A stretch of 64,000 nt of DNA from Bacillota bacterium. GTDB lineage: Bacteria; Bacillota; Clostridia; Oscillospirales; Oscillospiraceae. Under the pieces are notes generated by a model that was not told the DNA's origin, searched no databases, and was given only the letters and a program-made list of their open reading frames with translations. A program made the translations under genes and the position numbers. Every line of letters begins with the position of its first letter. The stretch's first letter is position 1. Shown here one piece after another: positions 52,445 to 61,427 of the stretch. The stretch spans positions 186,001 through 250,000 of the forward strand of contig JAEWRY010000024.1 of NCBI GenBank assembly GCA_023459875.1. Direction: 5' to 3'.

Positions 52445-53332
52445 TCAGAGTAAATCGACCCGCTTCATGGCGCTCTTGAGGGTGGCGAGGGTTCCCTCAC
52501 CCATTTCGCACAGGGGCAGGCGCAGCGAGCCCACGTTGATGCCCACCAGATTGAGGGCGGTCTTGATGGGAATGGGGTTTACCTCCACAAAGAGAGCATC
52601 GATCAGTTCCATGTATTTGAGCTGGAGTTTCGCGGCTTCGGTGAAGTTTCCCTCCAGGCACAGGTGGGTCATCTGAACCATGACGGCGGGGACCAGATTG
52701 GCGGCCACCGAGATGACGCCCTTGGCACCCAGCGACATCATGGGCACCACCTGGTCGTCGTTGCCAGACCAGATATAAAAGTCGTCGCCGCAGACGGATC
52801 TGGTGTGGGCCAGCAGGGAAAAGTCGCCGGAGGCCTCCTTGACGCCGTTGATCTGGGGGTTCTGGGCAAGCGTTCTGTAAGTATCCGCCTTGAAGGAAAC
52901 GCCGGTGCGGGAGGGGACGTTATAGAGGATAATGGGAAGGTCGACCCGGTCGGCAATGTACTCAATGTGCTTGATGAGGCCGAGCTGAGAGGCTTTGTTA
53001 TAGTAGGGGGTGACGTGGAGCAGCGCGTCCGCGCCGGAATCCTGGGCGTGCTGGGAGAGATAAAGAGCGGCGGAGGTATCGTTGCTGCCGGCGCCGGCCA
53101 CCACCTTACAGCGGCGGTTTACGTGCCTGACGCAGAATTCCACAGCGGCAATATGCTCCCGGATGCTCAGGGTGGAGGTTTCGCCGGTGGTGCCGCAGAC
53201 GCAGATGGCGTCCACGCCGCCGGCGAGCTGCTGGTCGATCAGCTTGCCGAATATATCATAATTTATAGCGCCGTTTTCATCAAAGGGGGTCACAATGGCG
53301 GGGCAGGTACCGGTAAATACGGGCTCTCTCAT
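52445..53332 (-). CDS. dapA: 4-hydroxy-tetrahydrodipicolinate synthase
   Basis: A 295-residue TIM-barrel aldolase condensing pyruvate with aspartate semialdehyde. CGTTGETSTL near residue 47, YNVPSRTG near 137 and GVKEASGD with Schiff-base Lys165 are the family motifs. Preceded by AAAGGA. Middle gene of the operon. Confidence 0.96.
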   Translation of the reverse strand: MREPVFTGTCPAIVTPFDENGAINYDIFGKLIDQQLAGGVDAICVCGTTGETSTLSIREHIAAVEFCVRHVNRRCKVVAGAGSNDTSAALYLSQHAQDSGADALLHVTPYYNKASQLGLIKHIEYIADRVDLPIILYNVPSRTGVSFKADTYRTLAQNPQINGVKEASGDFSLLAHTRSVCGDDFYIWSGNDDQVVPMMSLGAKGVISVAANLVPAVMVQMTHLCLEGNFTEAAKLQLKYMELIDALFVEVNPIPIKTALNLVGINVGSLRLPLCEMGEGTLATLKSAMKRVDLL

Positions 53333-53381
53333 TGATTAACATCCTTTCCGACAGTCAAAAGACTGTCTGCAGTCTGTTTGG

Positions 53382-54467
53382 TCAGCTGTGTACGATATAC
53401 CCTTCGGCGCAAAGCAGCTCGGCGAGCAGTACTCCGCCGCCGGCAGCGCCGCGGAGGGTGTTATGGGACAGGCAGACAAATTTATAGTCGTACTGGGTAT
53501 CCGGACGCAGACGGCCGACGGAGATCGCCATGCCGCCTTCCAAATCGCGGTCCAGGCGGGTCTGCGGCCGGTCCGGCTCTTCAAAATAGCGCAGGAACTG
53601 GCTGGGGGCAGAAGGAAGCATCAGCTCCTGGGGACGGCCCCTGAAAGCTTTCCAGGCGTCTTTCATCTCGTCCATGGAGGGTTTATTCTCAAAGGTGACA
53701 AAGGTGGCCGCCGTGTGGCCGTTGGTAACGGGTACGCGGAGGCATTGGGCGGTGATGGCGGGGGCGGCTGCGTTCACGATGACGCCGTCTTTGACGGCGC
53801 CCCAGACCTTCAGAGGCTCCTGCTCGCTCTTCTCTTCCTCTCCGCCGATATAGGGGATGAGGTTATCCACCATTTCCGGCCAGGTGGCAAAGGTTTTGCC
53901 CGCGCCGGAAATCGCCTGATAGGTGCAGACCAGAATTTTGGACAGTCCGAAAGAGCGAAGGGGATGCAGAGCGGGGACATAGCTCTGAATGGAGCAGTTG
54001 GACTTCACGGCGATAAAGCCGCGTGCCGCCCCCAATCGCTTTCGCTGAAAGTCAATGACGCCCAGGTGCTCGGGGTTGAGCTCCGGAATTACCATGGGAA
54101 CGTCGGGTGTCCAGCGGTGGGCGCTGTTGTTGGAGATGACCGGGCACTCGCGCTTTGCGTAAGCCTCTTCCAGAGAGCGGATCTCTTCCTTTTTCATATC
54201 CACGGCGGAAAAGACAAAATCGACCGAGGAGACGACGGTGTCCAGATCGCCCACAGCGTCCAGCACGACGATGCACTTCGCTTTTTCTGGCATGGGGGTC
54301 TCCATAGCCCAGCGCGCACCGACCGCCTCGGCGTAGGTTTTGCCCGCGGAACGGGGGCTGGCCGCGATTGCGGTCAGCTCGAACCAGGGGTGATTCTCGA
54401 GAAGGGAAATGAAACGCTGGCCTACCATACCAGTGCCGCCCAGTACGCCAACCTTGAACTTTTCCAT
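53382..54467 (-). CDS. asd: Aspartate-semialdehyde dehydrogenase
   Basis: Makes aspartate semialdehyde from aspartyl phosphate with NADPH. The 361 residues show the longer archaeal/fungal-type form: VGVLGGTGMVGQRFISLL at the N-terminus, catalytic Cys158 in VKSNCSIQSYVPALHPL, and a late His region (PVTNGHTAATFVTFENKP). First gene of asd-dapA-dapB, which lacks a visible lysine riboswitch in the about 180 bases upstream. Confidence 0.95.
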   Translation of the reverse strand: MEKFKVGVLGGTGMVGQRFISLLENHPWFELTAIAASPRSAGKTYAEAVGARWAMETPMPEKAKCIVVLDAVGDLDTVVSSVDFVFSAVDMKKEEIRSLEEAYAKRECPVISNNSAHRWTPDVPMVIPELNPEHLGVIDFQRKRLGAARGFIAVKSNCSIQSYVPALHPLRSFGLSKILVCTYQAISGAGKTFATWPEMVDNLIPYIGGEEEKSEQEPLKVWGAVKDGVIVNAAAPAITAQCLRVPVTNGHTAATFVTFENKPSMDEMKDAWKAFRGRPQELMLPSAPSQFLRYFEEPDRPQTRLDRDLEGGMAISVGRLRPDTQYDYKFVCLSHNTLRGAAGGGVLLAELLCAEGYIVHS

Positions 54468-54697
54468 TGCAACCGGCCTCCTGCCTAACCTATATATATT
54501 CTTTAACTTCTTACAAATTCTAAAACAGCGGTTGAAATCAGGTCGAATTTTGTATTATAATTAACTTTATTGAGGGCGCGTAGACGCATGGTTCCGGAGA
54601 ATATGCGGAAATATACGAATATTTTATAAATCATAGCACGCCAATCAAGGGGTGTCAATGCAGTTGACATTGACGATACATAGAAATGGGGAAGCAA

Positions 54698-56326
54698 ATG
54701 AGACGGAAAATCATGCAATTTGCGGTGGTGCTTTCCATGATGGCGCTTTGTCTCCTCACGACCGGCGGGTCGACGGAGACAGGCCAGATCGTCCGGATAG
54801 GACTTGCGTTTGGAGACAACGCCCGGGTCTATGCCAATCTGGAAAACAGCGCCGGCACCGGCTATGCTTTTGGATATTTTTCCGACGATTTGGATTTTAT
54901 TTCTCTGGGAGAAACCTCCATGACAAAGATCACCATGCTCAAAACCCAGAACATCTATCTCCAGAACGGCAGCTACACGGACACCCAGCCCTCCGGGGAT
55001 TCTTCCGTCATAGGCTGCTACCATCTTCAGCTGCCGGATTGCTTTGACAGCTTTGAGGAGGCGCAGAACGCCGCCGATGAAGTGAGCGGAGGCTTTCCCG
55101 CGTGGATCGACGGCACATACTATGTGAGGCTGGGCGCCTATGCCACGAAAGCGGAGGCGGCGGCAGCAGGCAATACCAGCGGAATCGACGGTATCGCCGT
55201 CGTCGGAACCAGTTCCTATGGGATATCGGTCGTTTCCACAAAAACGACGACTATCCTATTCCAGTTTGACGGCGGGGAGAACACCCCTCTGGGGGTGAAG
55301 CCCGGACTAGAGGACGATGTGAAAGCGGTGACCTGGTTTGCGAATTTCCGCTATTACGGAGCTTTTCGCTATGAGCGGATCGGCGGCGGAAACATTACTG
55401 TGGTCAACATCCTGCCGCTGGAAGACTATGTGAAAGGCGTCATCCCCTACGAGATGAGTCCCACATGGCCTCTGGAGGCGCTGAAGGCCCAGGCGGTTTC
55501 CGCCCGGACCTATACGATGATCACGCTCGGCAAGCACAGCAAAAACCACTTCGACCTGTGCAACACGACCGACTGCCAGGTTTATTACGGGCTCAACAGC
55601 GCCTGCAGCCTCACCGACCAGGCTGTGGATGAGACAAGCGGCATTCTGGCCAGGTACGACGGAGAACTGGCTCAGACCTACTACTTTTCCTCGGATGGCG
55701 GAGCGACCGAAGACGTGAAAAACGTCTGGAACAGCACGACCGATTTTCCTTATCTGAAAGGCGTCGTAGACCCCTACGAAGAAACCGTGGAGGACAAGAT
55801 CCCCAGTTACCGCTTTTCCGTAACCCTGACCAAGGACGAGCTGGCCGAGAAGCTCCACGCCAAGGGGTACCTCTGCGCCGCCATTGTGGATTTCCGGGTT
55901 TCCGAATTTTCCGAAACGGGCAACGCGATTACCATTACCTTTGTGGATGCCAACGGGAAGGAATGGTCCTTTTCCAAAGAAAAGGTACGCACGCTGCTGA
56001 GCCTTCGCTCCATCCGATATACCGTATCGGGCGGAGGAAAATACTATCTGAACGGGACGGACGATACCCTTTCCACCGTCATCGGCGCTTACGCCATCGA
56101 CGGCACCGGAAAGGTCAGCCAGATTTCCGGCGCCGCCGGGTCCTATGTGATTACGGGCAGCGGGACGCAGGCCCTGACAACCCAGGGAAACACCTTTACC
56201 ATAACCGGCGCCGGTTACGGGCACAATGTGGGTATGAGCCAGTGGGGCGCTTACGCCATGGCCAAACTGGGGTATACTTACGAAGATATCTTAAAATTCT
56301 ATTTTTCGGGGATTGATCTCTATTAA
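54698..56326 (+). CDS. SpoIID/LytB-domain exported protein with SPOR-like region
   Basis: A 542-residue exported protein. Signal peptide (IMQFAVVLSMMALCLLTTG), a SPOR-like peptidoglycan-binding part at about 80-170 (YYVRLGAYATKAEAAAAG), then a SpoIID lytic transglycosylase-like domain (LPLEDYVKGVIPYEMSPTWPLEALKAQAVSARTYTM near 239; TYYFSSDGGATEDVKNVW) ending GAGYGHNVGMSQWGAYAMA near 503. It could be SpoIID itself, which degrades glycan during engulfment, or a LytB-like amidase enhancer; the SPOR part favours the broader family. ATG 54698 has GGGGA just upstream. Confidence 0.85.
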   Translation: MRRKIMQFAVVLSMMALCLLTTGGSTETGQIVRIGLAFGDNARVYANLENSAGTGYAFGYFSDDLDFISLGETSMTKITMLKTQNIYLQNGSYTDTQPSGDSSVIGCYHLQLPDCFDSFEEAQNAADEVSGGFPAWIDGTYYVRLGAYATKAEAAAAGNTSGIDGIAVVGTSSYGISVVSTKTTTILFQFDGGENTPLGVKPGLEDDVKAVTWFANFRYYGAFRYERIGGGNITVVNILPLEDYVKGVIPYEMSPTWPLEALKAQAVSARTYTMITLGKHSKNHFDLCNTTDCQVYYGLNSACSLTDQAVDETSGILARYDGELAQTYYFSSDGGATEDVKNVWNSTTDFPYLKGVVDPYEETVEDKIPSYRFSVTLTKDELAEKLHAKGYLCAAIVDFRVSEFSETGNAITITFVDANGKEWSFSKEKVRTLLSLRSIRYTVSGGGKYYLNGTDDTLSTVIGAYAIDGTGKVSQISGAAGSYVITGSGTQALTTQGNTFTITGAGYGHNVGMSQWGAYAMAKLGYTYEDILKFYFSGIDLY

Positions 56327-57347
56327 AACATCTGATTTCAATTTTACGCTCCCTCCGGAGCTGATCGCACAGACACCCCTTCCTCAGCGGGATGCCTCCC
56401 GGCTTCTGACCCTCGACCGGAAAACGGGTCAGACGGGGCATCTTCATTTTTTTGACCTGCCGACTCTGCTGCGTCCCGGCGACTGCCTGGTGCTGAACGA
56501 CTCAAGGGTGCTTCCCGCCCGGCTGGTGGGGCACAGGGAACCGGGCGGCGGCGCCGCGGAAGTGGTTCTGCTCATCGACCGGGGAGATAAGGTTTGGGAG
56601 TGCTTGGTGCGTCCGGGCAGAAAACTGCGGCAGGGGACGAGGCTGTCCTTCGGCAACGGCGCGCTTATGGCCGTCATCACCGAGGCGCTTTCTAACGGCA
56701 ACCGTCTCATCCGTTTTGAGTACGAGGGAATTTTCCTGGAGATTTTGGAGCATCTGGGCAAAATGCCTCTGCCGCCCTATATCAAGAAAGAGCTTTCCGA
56801 CCCGGAACGGTATCAGACGGTTTATTCCAAAGAAGTCGGGTCCGCCGCGGCGCCAACCGCGGGACTGCATTTTACCAAAGAGCTGCTGGGACAAATAGAA
56901 GCCATGGGCGTAAAAGTAGAGTATGTTACTCTCCATGTGGGCCTTGGAACTTTCCGTCCGGTGAAGGCGGAGGAGATCGGCGAACATGAGATGCACAGCG
57001 AATACTGCATGATCACCCAGAAAACCGCCGACGTCATCAATGAAACGAAGAAGAACGGCGGAAGAGTGATCTGCGTGGGAACCACCTCCTGCCGCACTTT
57101 GGAGAGCTTTGCGGAGGAAGACGGGCACATGACCGAAAAGAAGGGATGGACGAATATCTTCATCTATTCCGGATACCGGTTCAAGGTGATGGACGCGCTG
57201 GTCACAAACTTTCATTTACCCCAGTCCACCCTGATTATGCTGGTCTCCGCGTTCGCAGGGCTGGACCATATTCTTTCCGCCTACAACGAGGCGGTGGAGA
57301 AACGATACCGCTTCTTTTCCTTCGGCGACGCGATGTTTCTATATTAG
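56313..57347 (+). CDS. queA: S-adenosylmethionine:tRNA ribosyltransferase-isomerase
   Basis: A 344-residue enzyme in queuosine synthesis, adding the cyclopentene ring from SAM to preQ1 in tRNA. FTLPPELIAQTPLPQRDASRLL, LVLNDSRVLPARL, AAPTAGLHFTKELL, VTLHVGLGTFRPV and NFHLPQSTLIMLVSAFAG are diagnostic. TTG start overlapping the SpoIID-like gene by 14 bases. Partner of tgt downstream. Confidence 0.96.
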   Translation: MISIKTSDFNFTLPPELIAQTPLPQRDASRLLTLDRKTGQTGHLHFFDLPTLLRPGDCLVLNDSRVLPARLVGHREPGGGAAEVVLLIDRGDKVWECLVRPGRKLRQGTRLSFGNGALMAVITEALSNGNRLIRFEYEGIFLEILEHLGKMPLPPYIKKELSDPERYQTVYSKEVGSAAAPTAGLHFTKELLGQIEAMGVKVEYVTLHVGLGTFRPVKAEEIGEHEMHSEYCMITQKTADVINETKKNGGRVICVGTTSCRTLESFAEEDGHMTEKKGWTNIFIYSGYRFKVMDALVTNFHLPQSTLIMLVSAFAGLDHILSAYNEAVEKRYRFFSFGDAMFLY

Positions 57348-57349
57348 CT

Positions 57350-57442
57350 GCTGAAGAACTAAAGTCCTTCAGCATGCGAGGGCTGGCGGGGGCCCTGAGA
57401 GGCCGCACAGGGTGTACCTGCGGGAATTCTTCCCGCAGGTAC
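57350..57442. repeat. Palindromic mosaic between queA and tgt
   Basis: GCTGAAG/CTTCAGC (57350-57373) and GTACCTGCGGGAA/TTCCCGCAGGTAC (57414-57442), with the shared motif GGCCGCACAGGGTGT between, as at 19542 and 31203. Confidence 0.7.
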
Positions 57443-57538
57443 GGATGTATCTCATTTCTGCCGTGCACGTCGGAAACTTAAGCGGGACTTAGCAAGAAAA
57501 GCCGCCTTAACTTAGTAAAATACGGAGAGTATTCATTT

Positions 57539-58669
57539 ATGTTTAAACTGCTGAAAACGGAGGGACGCGCCAGAAGGGGCGTCTTCACCTGCGCCCACGG
57601 AACCGTACAGACGCCCGTGTTTATGAACGTGGGAACCCAGGGAGCCATCAAGGGCGCGGTGTCGGCCCACGACCTGAAAAAAATCGGCTGCCAGGTGGAG
57701 CTCTCAAACACCTATCACCTGCATTTGCGCCCCGGTGACGGTGTGGTGCGGGAAATGGGCGGCCTCCATAAATTCATGGACTGGGACGGTCCCATCCTCA
57801 CCGACAGCGGGGGGTTCCAGGTCTTTTCCCTTGCCGGTCTGCGCAAGGTATCCGAAGACGGGGTGACCTTCGCCTCCCACATTGACGGACACAGGATTTT
57901 TATGGGCCCCGAGGAGAGCATGCGCATCCAGTCCAATCTGGGCTCCGACGTGGCCATGGCCTTTGACGAGTGCGTGGAAAATCCGGCAACTTACGAATAC
58001 GCCAAGGTTTCCTGCGAGAGAACCCTTCGGTGGCTTAGGCGCTGCATGGCGGAACATGAGGAGCTCAATTCGCTGCCGGAGACGGTAAACCCCAGCCAGC
58101 TCCTTTTCGGAATCAACCAGGGGTGCGTTTATCCTGACCTGCGCGTCTGGCATATGAAGGAGACCGCTTCCCTGAACTGCGACGGCTACGCGATCGGCGG
58201 GTTGGCCGTAGGGGAGGAGACCCAGGTGATGTACGATATCATCGACGCGGTGGAACCCTACATGCCGGCCGGTAAGCCCCGTTACCTCATGGGCGTGGGG
58301 ACACCCTCGAATATCATCGAAGGTGTGGCCAGGGGCGTGGACTTCTTCGACTGCGTCATGCCCGCCAGAAACGCCCGGCATGGGAAATTCTATACCTGGG
58401 CGGGCGCACTCAATATTAAAAACGAAAAATACAAGACCGATGGAAGACCCATCGATCCCGAGTGCCGGTGCCCGGTCTGCCGGTCCTTTTCGAGAGCCTA
58501 TCTGCGGCATTTGTTCGTTTCTGGCGAAATGCTCGCCATGCGGCTGGGCGTGCTCCACAACCTCTATTTTTACAATTCCCTCATGGAGCGTATCCGCGAG
58601 GCGCTGGACGAGGGCCGGTTTGAGGAATTCCGCATGACTTATTCGGCGCGTTTGGGAGGCAGAATTTAA
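57539..58669 (+). CDS. tgt: Queuine/preQ1 tRNA-guanine transglycosylase
   Basis: A 376-residue TIM-barrel enzyme exchanging guanine 34 for preQ1 in tRNAs. DSGGFQVFSL near residue 90 has the catalytic Asp; VDFFDCVMPARNARHG the nucleophile Asp; CRCPVC...HLF..H near 305-335 the zinc ligands. GGAGAG is 9 bases before the ATG. Normal length. Confidence 0.97.
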   Translation: MFKLLKTEGRARRGVFTCAHGTVQTPVFMNVGTQGAIKGAVSAHDLKKIGCQVELSNTYHLHLRPGDGVVREMGGLHKFMDWDGPILTDSGGFQVFSLAGLRKVSEDGVTFASHIDGHRIFMGPEESMRIQSNLGSDVAMAFDECVENPATYEYAKVSCERTLRWLRRCMAEHEELNSLPETVNPSQLLFGINQGCVYPDLRVWHMKETASLNCDGYAIGGLAVGEETQVMYDIIDAVEPYMPAGKPRYLMGVGTPSNIIEGVARGVDFFDCVMPARNARHGKFYTWAGALNIKNEKYKTDGRPIDPECRCPVCRSFSRAYLRHLFVSGEMLAMRLGVLHNLYFYNSLMERIREALDEGRFEEFRMTYSARLGGRI

Positions 58670-58686
58670 AAATTTACAAAAATAAC

Positions 58687-58715
58687 TTGTCAAATGAGAA
58701 CGGCCATCTTATAAT
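58687..58715 (+). promoter_or_regulatory. yajC promoter
   Basis: TTGTCA (58687-58692), 17-base spacer, TATAAT (58710-58715). Confidence 0.8.
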
Positions 58716-58781
58716 AAACAATAAGTCAGCTTTTGGCCCTGAAATATGCGGCAGTGGAACATATTCTAAGGAGGAAACAAA

Positions 58782-59099
58782 TTGGGAATTTTCGGAGAAA
58801 ACGGCGGAATGTTATCAATGGTCCTTTCCATGGCTCTTCTCGCGGGGGTCTTTTACTTTCTGCTCATCCGCCCGGAGAAGAAGCGGAAGAAAGAACTGTC
58901 CGACCTGCGCGATAACCTAAAGGTAGGAGACCAGGTCACCACCATCGGCGGTATCACCGGCACGATCTGCGCCGTCAGAGGGGAAGATACCCAGCAGACC
59001 ATTGTTGTGGAGACCGGCGCCGACCGTGTCCGCATCGAATTTGCCAAATGGGCGATTTCCACGAAGGGCGCACCGTCCAACAAGGATCCGAATAGCTGA
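58782..59099 (+). CDS. yajC: Preprotein translocase subunit YajC
   Basis: A 105-residue Sec-associated membrane protein: one N-terminal helix (MLSMVLSMALLAGVFYFLLIRP), then RPEKKRKKELSDLRDNLKVGDQVTTIGGITGTI. TTG start with AAGGAGG 8 bases upstream. Preceded by its own promoter. Confidence 0.95.
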   Translation: MGIFGENGGMLSMVLSMALLAGVFYFLLIRPEKKRKKELSDLRDNLKVGDQVTTIGGITGTICAVRGEDTQQTIVVETGADRVRIEFAKWAISTKGAPSNKDPNS

Positions 59100-59120
59100 A
59101 TTTAATATTTTGGCATGATA

Positions 59121-59169
59121 AACACCCTCCCAGCATAGGCTGTACAAAAGCCTTTGCTGGGAGGGTGTT
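59121..59169 (+). terminator. Nested hairpin after yajC that covers the next gene's ribosome site
   Basis: AACACCCTCCCAGCA and TGCTGGGAGGGTGTT pair, with AGGC/GCCT inside. The right arm contains GGGAGGG, the ribosome-binding site for the gene starting at 59172, and no T run follows, so it may block translation rather than only end transcription. Confidence 0.65.
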
Positions 59170-59171
59170 AT

Positions 59172-59579
59172 ATGCATAAAAACGAAGAGGAGGGCACCCG
59201 TACGGTGCGTATGCTGACTGCCATGCTGACGGGCGGGATTGTGGGACTCCTGGTCTGCGTTGGCTTCTGCCTGTTGTTTTCCGTCGCTATTTCCGCGGGT
59301 ATGCTGGATGAGAACATCATGTACCAGCTGACGGTGGGCAGCTGCCTGCTGGGCGGACTCGCGGGAGGCAGTCTGACCGTGCGGCGCGTCCGTTCCAAAA
59401 CGCTCATCATGGGCGCGTCCACAGGCGTAATCCTGTTCCTACTTCTGCTGACTGTCGGAATACCGCTCTTCGGACGGGAAAATCTTTCAGAGGGTTGGAT
59501 CGGCCTTGCATGCGGTTCCCTGTGCGGAGGAGCCCTGGCGGGGCTCTTGGGGGGAAGACCGAAAAAGAGAAGAAAATAA
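59172..59579 (+). CDS. TIGR04086 family membrane protein
   Basis: A 135-residue polytopic membrane protein of the YrzE/TIGR04086 group found after yajC in Clostridia. Four hydrophobic segments: MLTGGIVGLLVCVGFCLLFSV, LTVGSCLLGGLAGGSL, LIMGASTGVILFLLLLTVGI and WIGLACGSLCGGALAGLLGG. Basic tail (RPKKRRK). Function unknown. ATG 59172. Confidence 0.82.
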   Translation: MHKNEEEGTRTVRMLTAMLTGGIVGLLVCVGFCLLFSVAISAGMLDENIMYQLTVGSCLLGGLAGGSLTVRRVRSKTLIMGASTGVILFLLLLTVGIPLFGRENLSEGWIGLACGSLCGGALAGLLGGRPKKRRK

Positions 59580-59929
59580 AGATTCGTTTTGACTGCCTCA
59601 TATCCTGTTTTCTTGTTACCGGCAGATAATTATCGTGCAATATTTCCAGGCCATAAATGACTTTTGTTAAATTTCGGTAAGAACAGGTTTCACCGGTTAC
59701 ATAAAAATGAACCCCGATATTTAGAAGAAACATATTTATAGATACAATATCTTGTGTCACAGGGCGCTGCGGAATACAGCGCCCTTTATCTTATTTACCG
59801 GGTTAACATAACGAAGTTAACATAAACAGTCGGCATAGTAAACAAAAATTAACAAAATCCTGAAATGGCCTTGCTTAAAACCGATTGGTGGATTATAGTA
59901 ATTTCATTCCCCTAAAAGGAGCGAAGCCA
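59580..59929 (+). other. Gene-free AT-richer stretch with terminator and proC promoter
   Basis: No gene seen. A terminator hairpin AGGGCGCTG/CAGCGCCCT with TTATCTTATTT lies at 59761-59796. GTTAACATAA occurs twice in tandem (about 59803-59827). The proC promoter TTGCTT (59871-59876), 17 bases, TATAGT (59894-59899) ends it. Base composition is clearly AT-richer than the neighbours. Confidence 0.6.
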
Positions 59930-60727
59930 ATGACAGATGTAAAACTGGGTTTTATCGGCGCGGGAAACATGGCCACCGCTATTCTGGGCGGCGTCCTGCG
60001 TGAAAAAATATTTTTGCCGGGAGAGATCATCCTGGCAGATCCCGACGCCCTCAAGCTGGACGAACTGAGTAAACTGGGCGTACAGGTAACAAAGGAAAAT
60101 ACCCTCGCCGCGGAATCGGAAATAATTTTTCTTGCCGTAAAACCGCAGATGATGGATCTGGTACTGGAAGGAATCGGAGACAAAATGGACGGGAAGTGCG
60201 TGGTCTCCATCGCGCCCGGAATTTCCAGCGGATATATCAGATCCAAATTACCTGGCGCTCACGTGATCCGCGTGATGCCCAACACCCCGCTTCTTGTGGG
60301 CAAAGGCGCCACGGCGGTGGCCCTTTCGCCGCAAACCCCTGAAGGAGAATTCCGCAAGGTGCTGGAAATATTCTCGGCGGCGGGGGACACGGCGGTTTTA
60401 CCCGAGGAACAGATGGACGCAATCGTCGCGGTATCCGGGTCTTCGCCGGCCTACTTTTTCCGCATGGCCGACGCTATGGTGACGGAAGCGGTCCGCCAGG
60501 GATTGGATGCCGGACTCGCGCTGCGGATGGCTGCCCGGACGATGGAAGGGGCCGCAGCTATGCTGCTTGAGTCGGAAAAAACGGCCGGAGAACTGACAAA
60601 ACAGGTCTGTTCGCCGGGCGGTACCACGCTCGCCGCGCTCACCGCCTTCGACGAATTCGGCTTTGAAAAAATGATCGCAGAAGCGATGGCGAGATGCACA
60701 AAGCGGACAAAGGAATTGGGAAAGTAA
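59930..60727 (+). CDS. proC: Pyrroline-5-carboxylate reductase
   Basis: A 265-residue NAD(P)H enzyme making proline. LGFIGAGNMATAILGGVL binds cofactor; FLAVKPQMMDLVL, HVIRVMPNTPLLVGKGAT, AVSGSSPAYFFRMADAM and VCSPGGTTLAALTAFDEFGFEKM are family signatures. The ATG at 59930 follows AAAAGGAG-like AAGGAG by 9 bases. Confidence 0.96.
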   Translation: MTDVKLGFIGAGNMATAILGGVLREKIFLPGEIILADPDALKLDELSKLGVQVTKENTLAAESEIIFLAVKPQMMDLVLEGIGDKMDGKCVVSIAPGISSGYIRSKLPGAHVIRVMPNTPLLVGKGATAVALSPQTPEGEFRKVLEIFSAAGDTAVLPEEQMDAIVAVSGSSPAYFFRMADAMVTEAVRQGLDAGLALRMAARTMEGAAAMLLESEKTAGELTKQVCSPGGTTLAALTAFDEFGFEKMIAEAMARCTKRTKELGK

Positions 60728-60771
60728 TTATTTAGAGATTTCTTTCATAGGCTGTCATTGAGGTGATGGCC

Positions 60772-61404
60772 ATGGCAAGACGACATATTTCGCGCATATT
60801 GGACGTGCCGTCCGATAAAATGATTTCCTCTTTGGTAGTGACGGCGGCCGCTTTTGGTCTCGGCGTTCTTATGGGTTTTGCCCTGGCTGCCTCCGTGAAT
60901 GGCGGAGGAGGCGAGAGCCTCAGGGCCTATCTTGAGAGCTATCTGGAGGCGGCCAAAAAGGGAATGACTGGATCGGCCCCCCTGCCGCAGCTCATCTGGG
61001 AGACGGCGAGATGGCCGGTGCTTACTATCCTTTTAAGCTTTACGGCGCTGGGCGTTGTGGGGATCCCGATCGTTTTTGCAGCGCGGGGCTTTTTGCTCTC
61101 CTTTGCGGTCGCGTCTTTTGTAAGAGCATTCGGCGGGGCGGGCGGCGGCCTGGCATTTCTGGCATTCGGCATGACTTCGCTGCTGGCGGTTCCCGCACTT
61201 TTCGTTTTGGGAGTGCAGGGATTCCTGACCTCCCGCTCTCTGGCGGCGCGCGCTTTGGGCGACGGCAGTGCGCACGGGCTTTTCGGACGTGCGTATTTGA
61301 CGCGGTGCGGCATCTGCGCGGGAGTATTTTCCTTGGCCGTTATGTTGGACTATTGGGTGGTGCCGGCGTTGCTGGAAGCCGTTTCCGGGGGGATTCTGGC
61401 CTAA
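60772..61404 (+). CDS. spoIIM: Stage II sporulation protein M
   Basis: A 210-residue membrane protein of the mother-cell SpoIIDMP engulfment complex. About five hydrophobic segments: SSLVVTAAAFGLGVLMGFALA, WPVLTILLSFTALGVVGIPIVFAARGFLLSFAVA, LAFLAFGMTSLLAVPALFVLG and CGICAGVFSLAVML. GAGGTG precedes ATG 60772 by 6 bases; ATG 60766 and GTG 60763 are alternatives. Often beside xerD in clostridia. Confidence 0.9.
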   Translation: MARRHISRILDVPSDKMISSLVVTAAAFGLGVLMGFALAASVNGGGGESLRAYLESYLEAAKKGMTGSAPLPQLIWETARWPVLTILLSFTALGVVGIPIVFAARGFLLSFAVASFVRAFGGAGGGLAFLAFGMTSLLAVPALFVLGVQGFLTSRSLAARALGDGSAHGLFGRAYLTRCGICAGVFSLAVMLDYWVVPALLEAVSGGILA

Positions 61405-61427
61405 AAATGGGGGAAGAAGGGGTACCT

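Noticed and set aside
54468..54690. Lysine riboswitch upstream of asd-dapA-dapB
   Set aside because: The about 180-220-base region has no long structured leader with the conserved L-box helices; only AT-rich DNA is visible.
59407..59760. Minus-strand gene in the gap before proC
   Set aside because: It overlaps the TIGR04086 gene, has no ribosome site and no recognisable sequence features.
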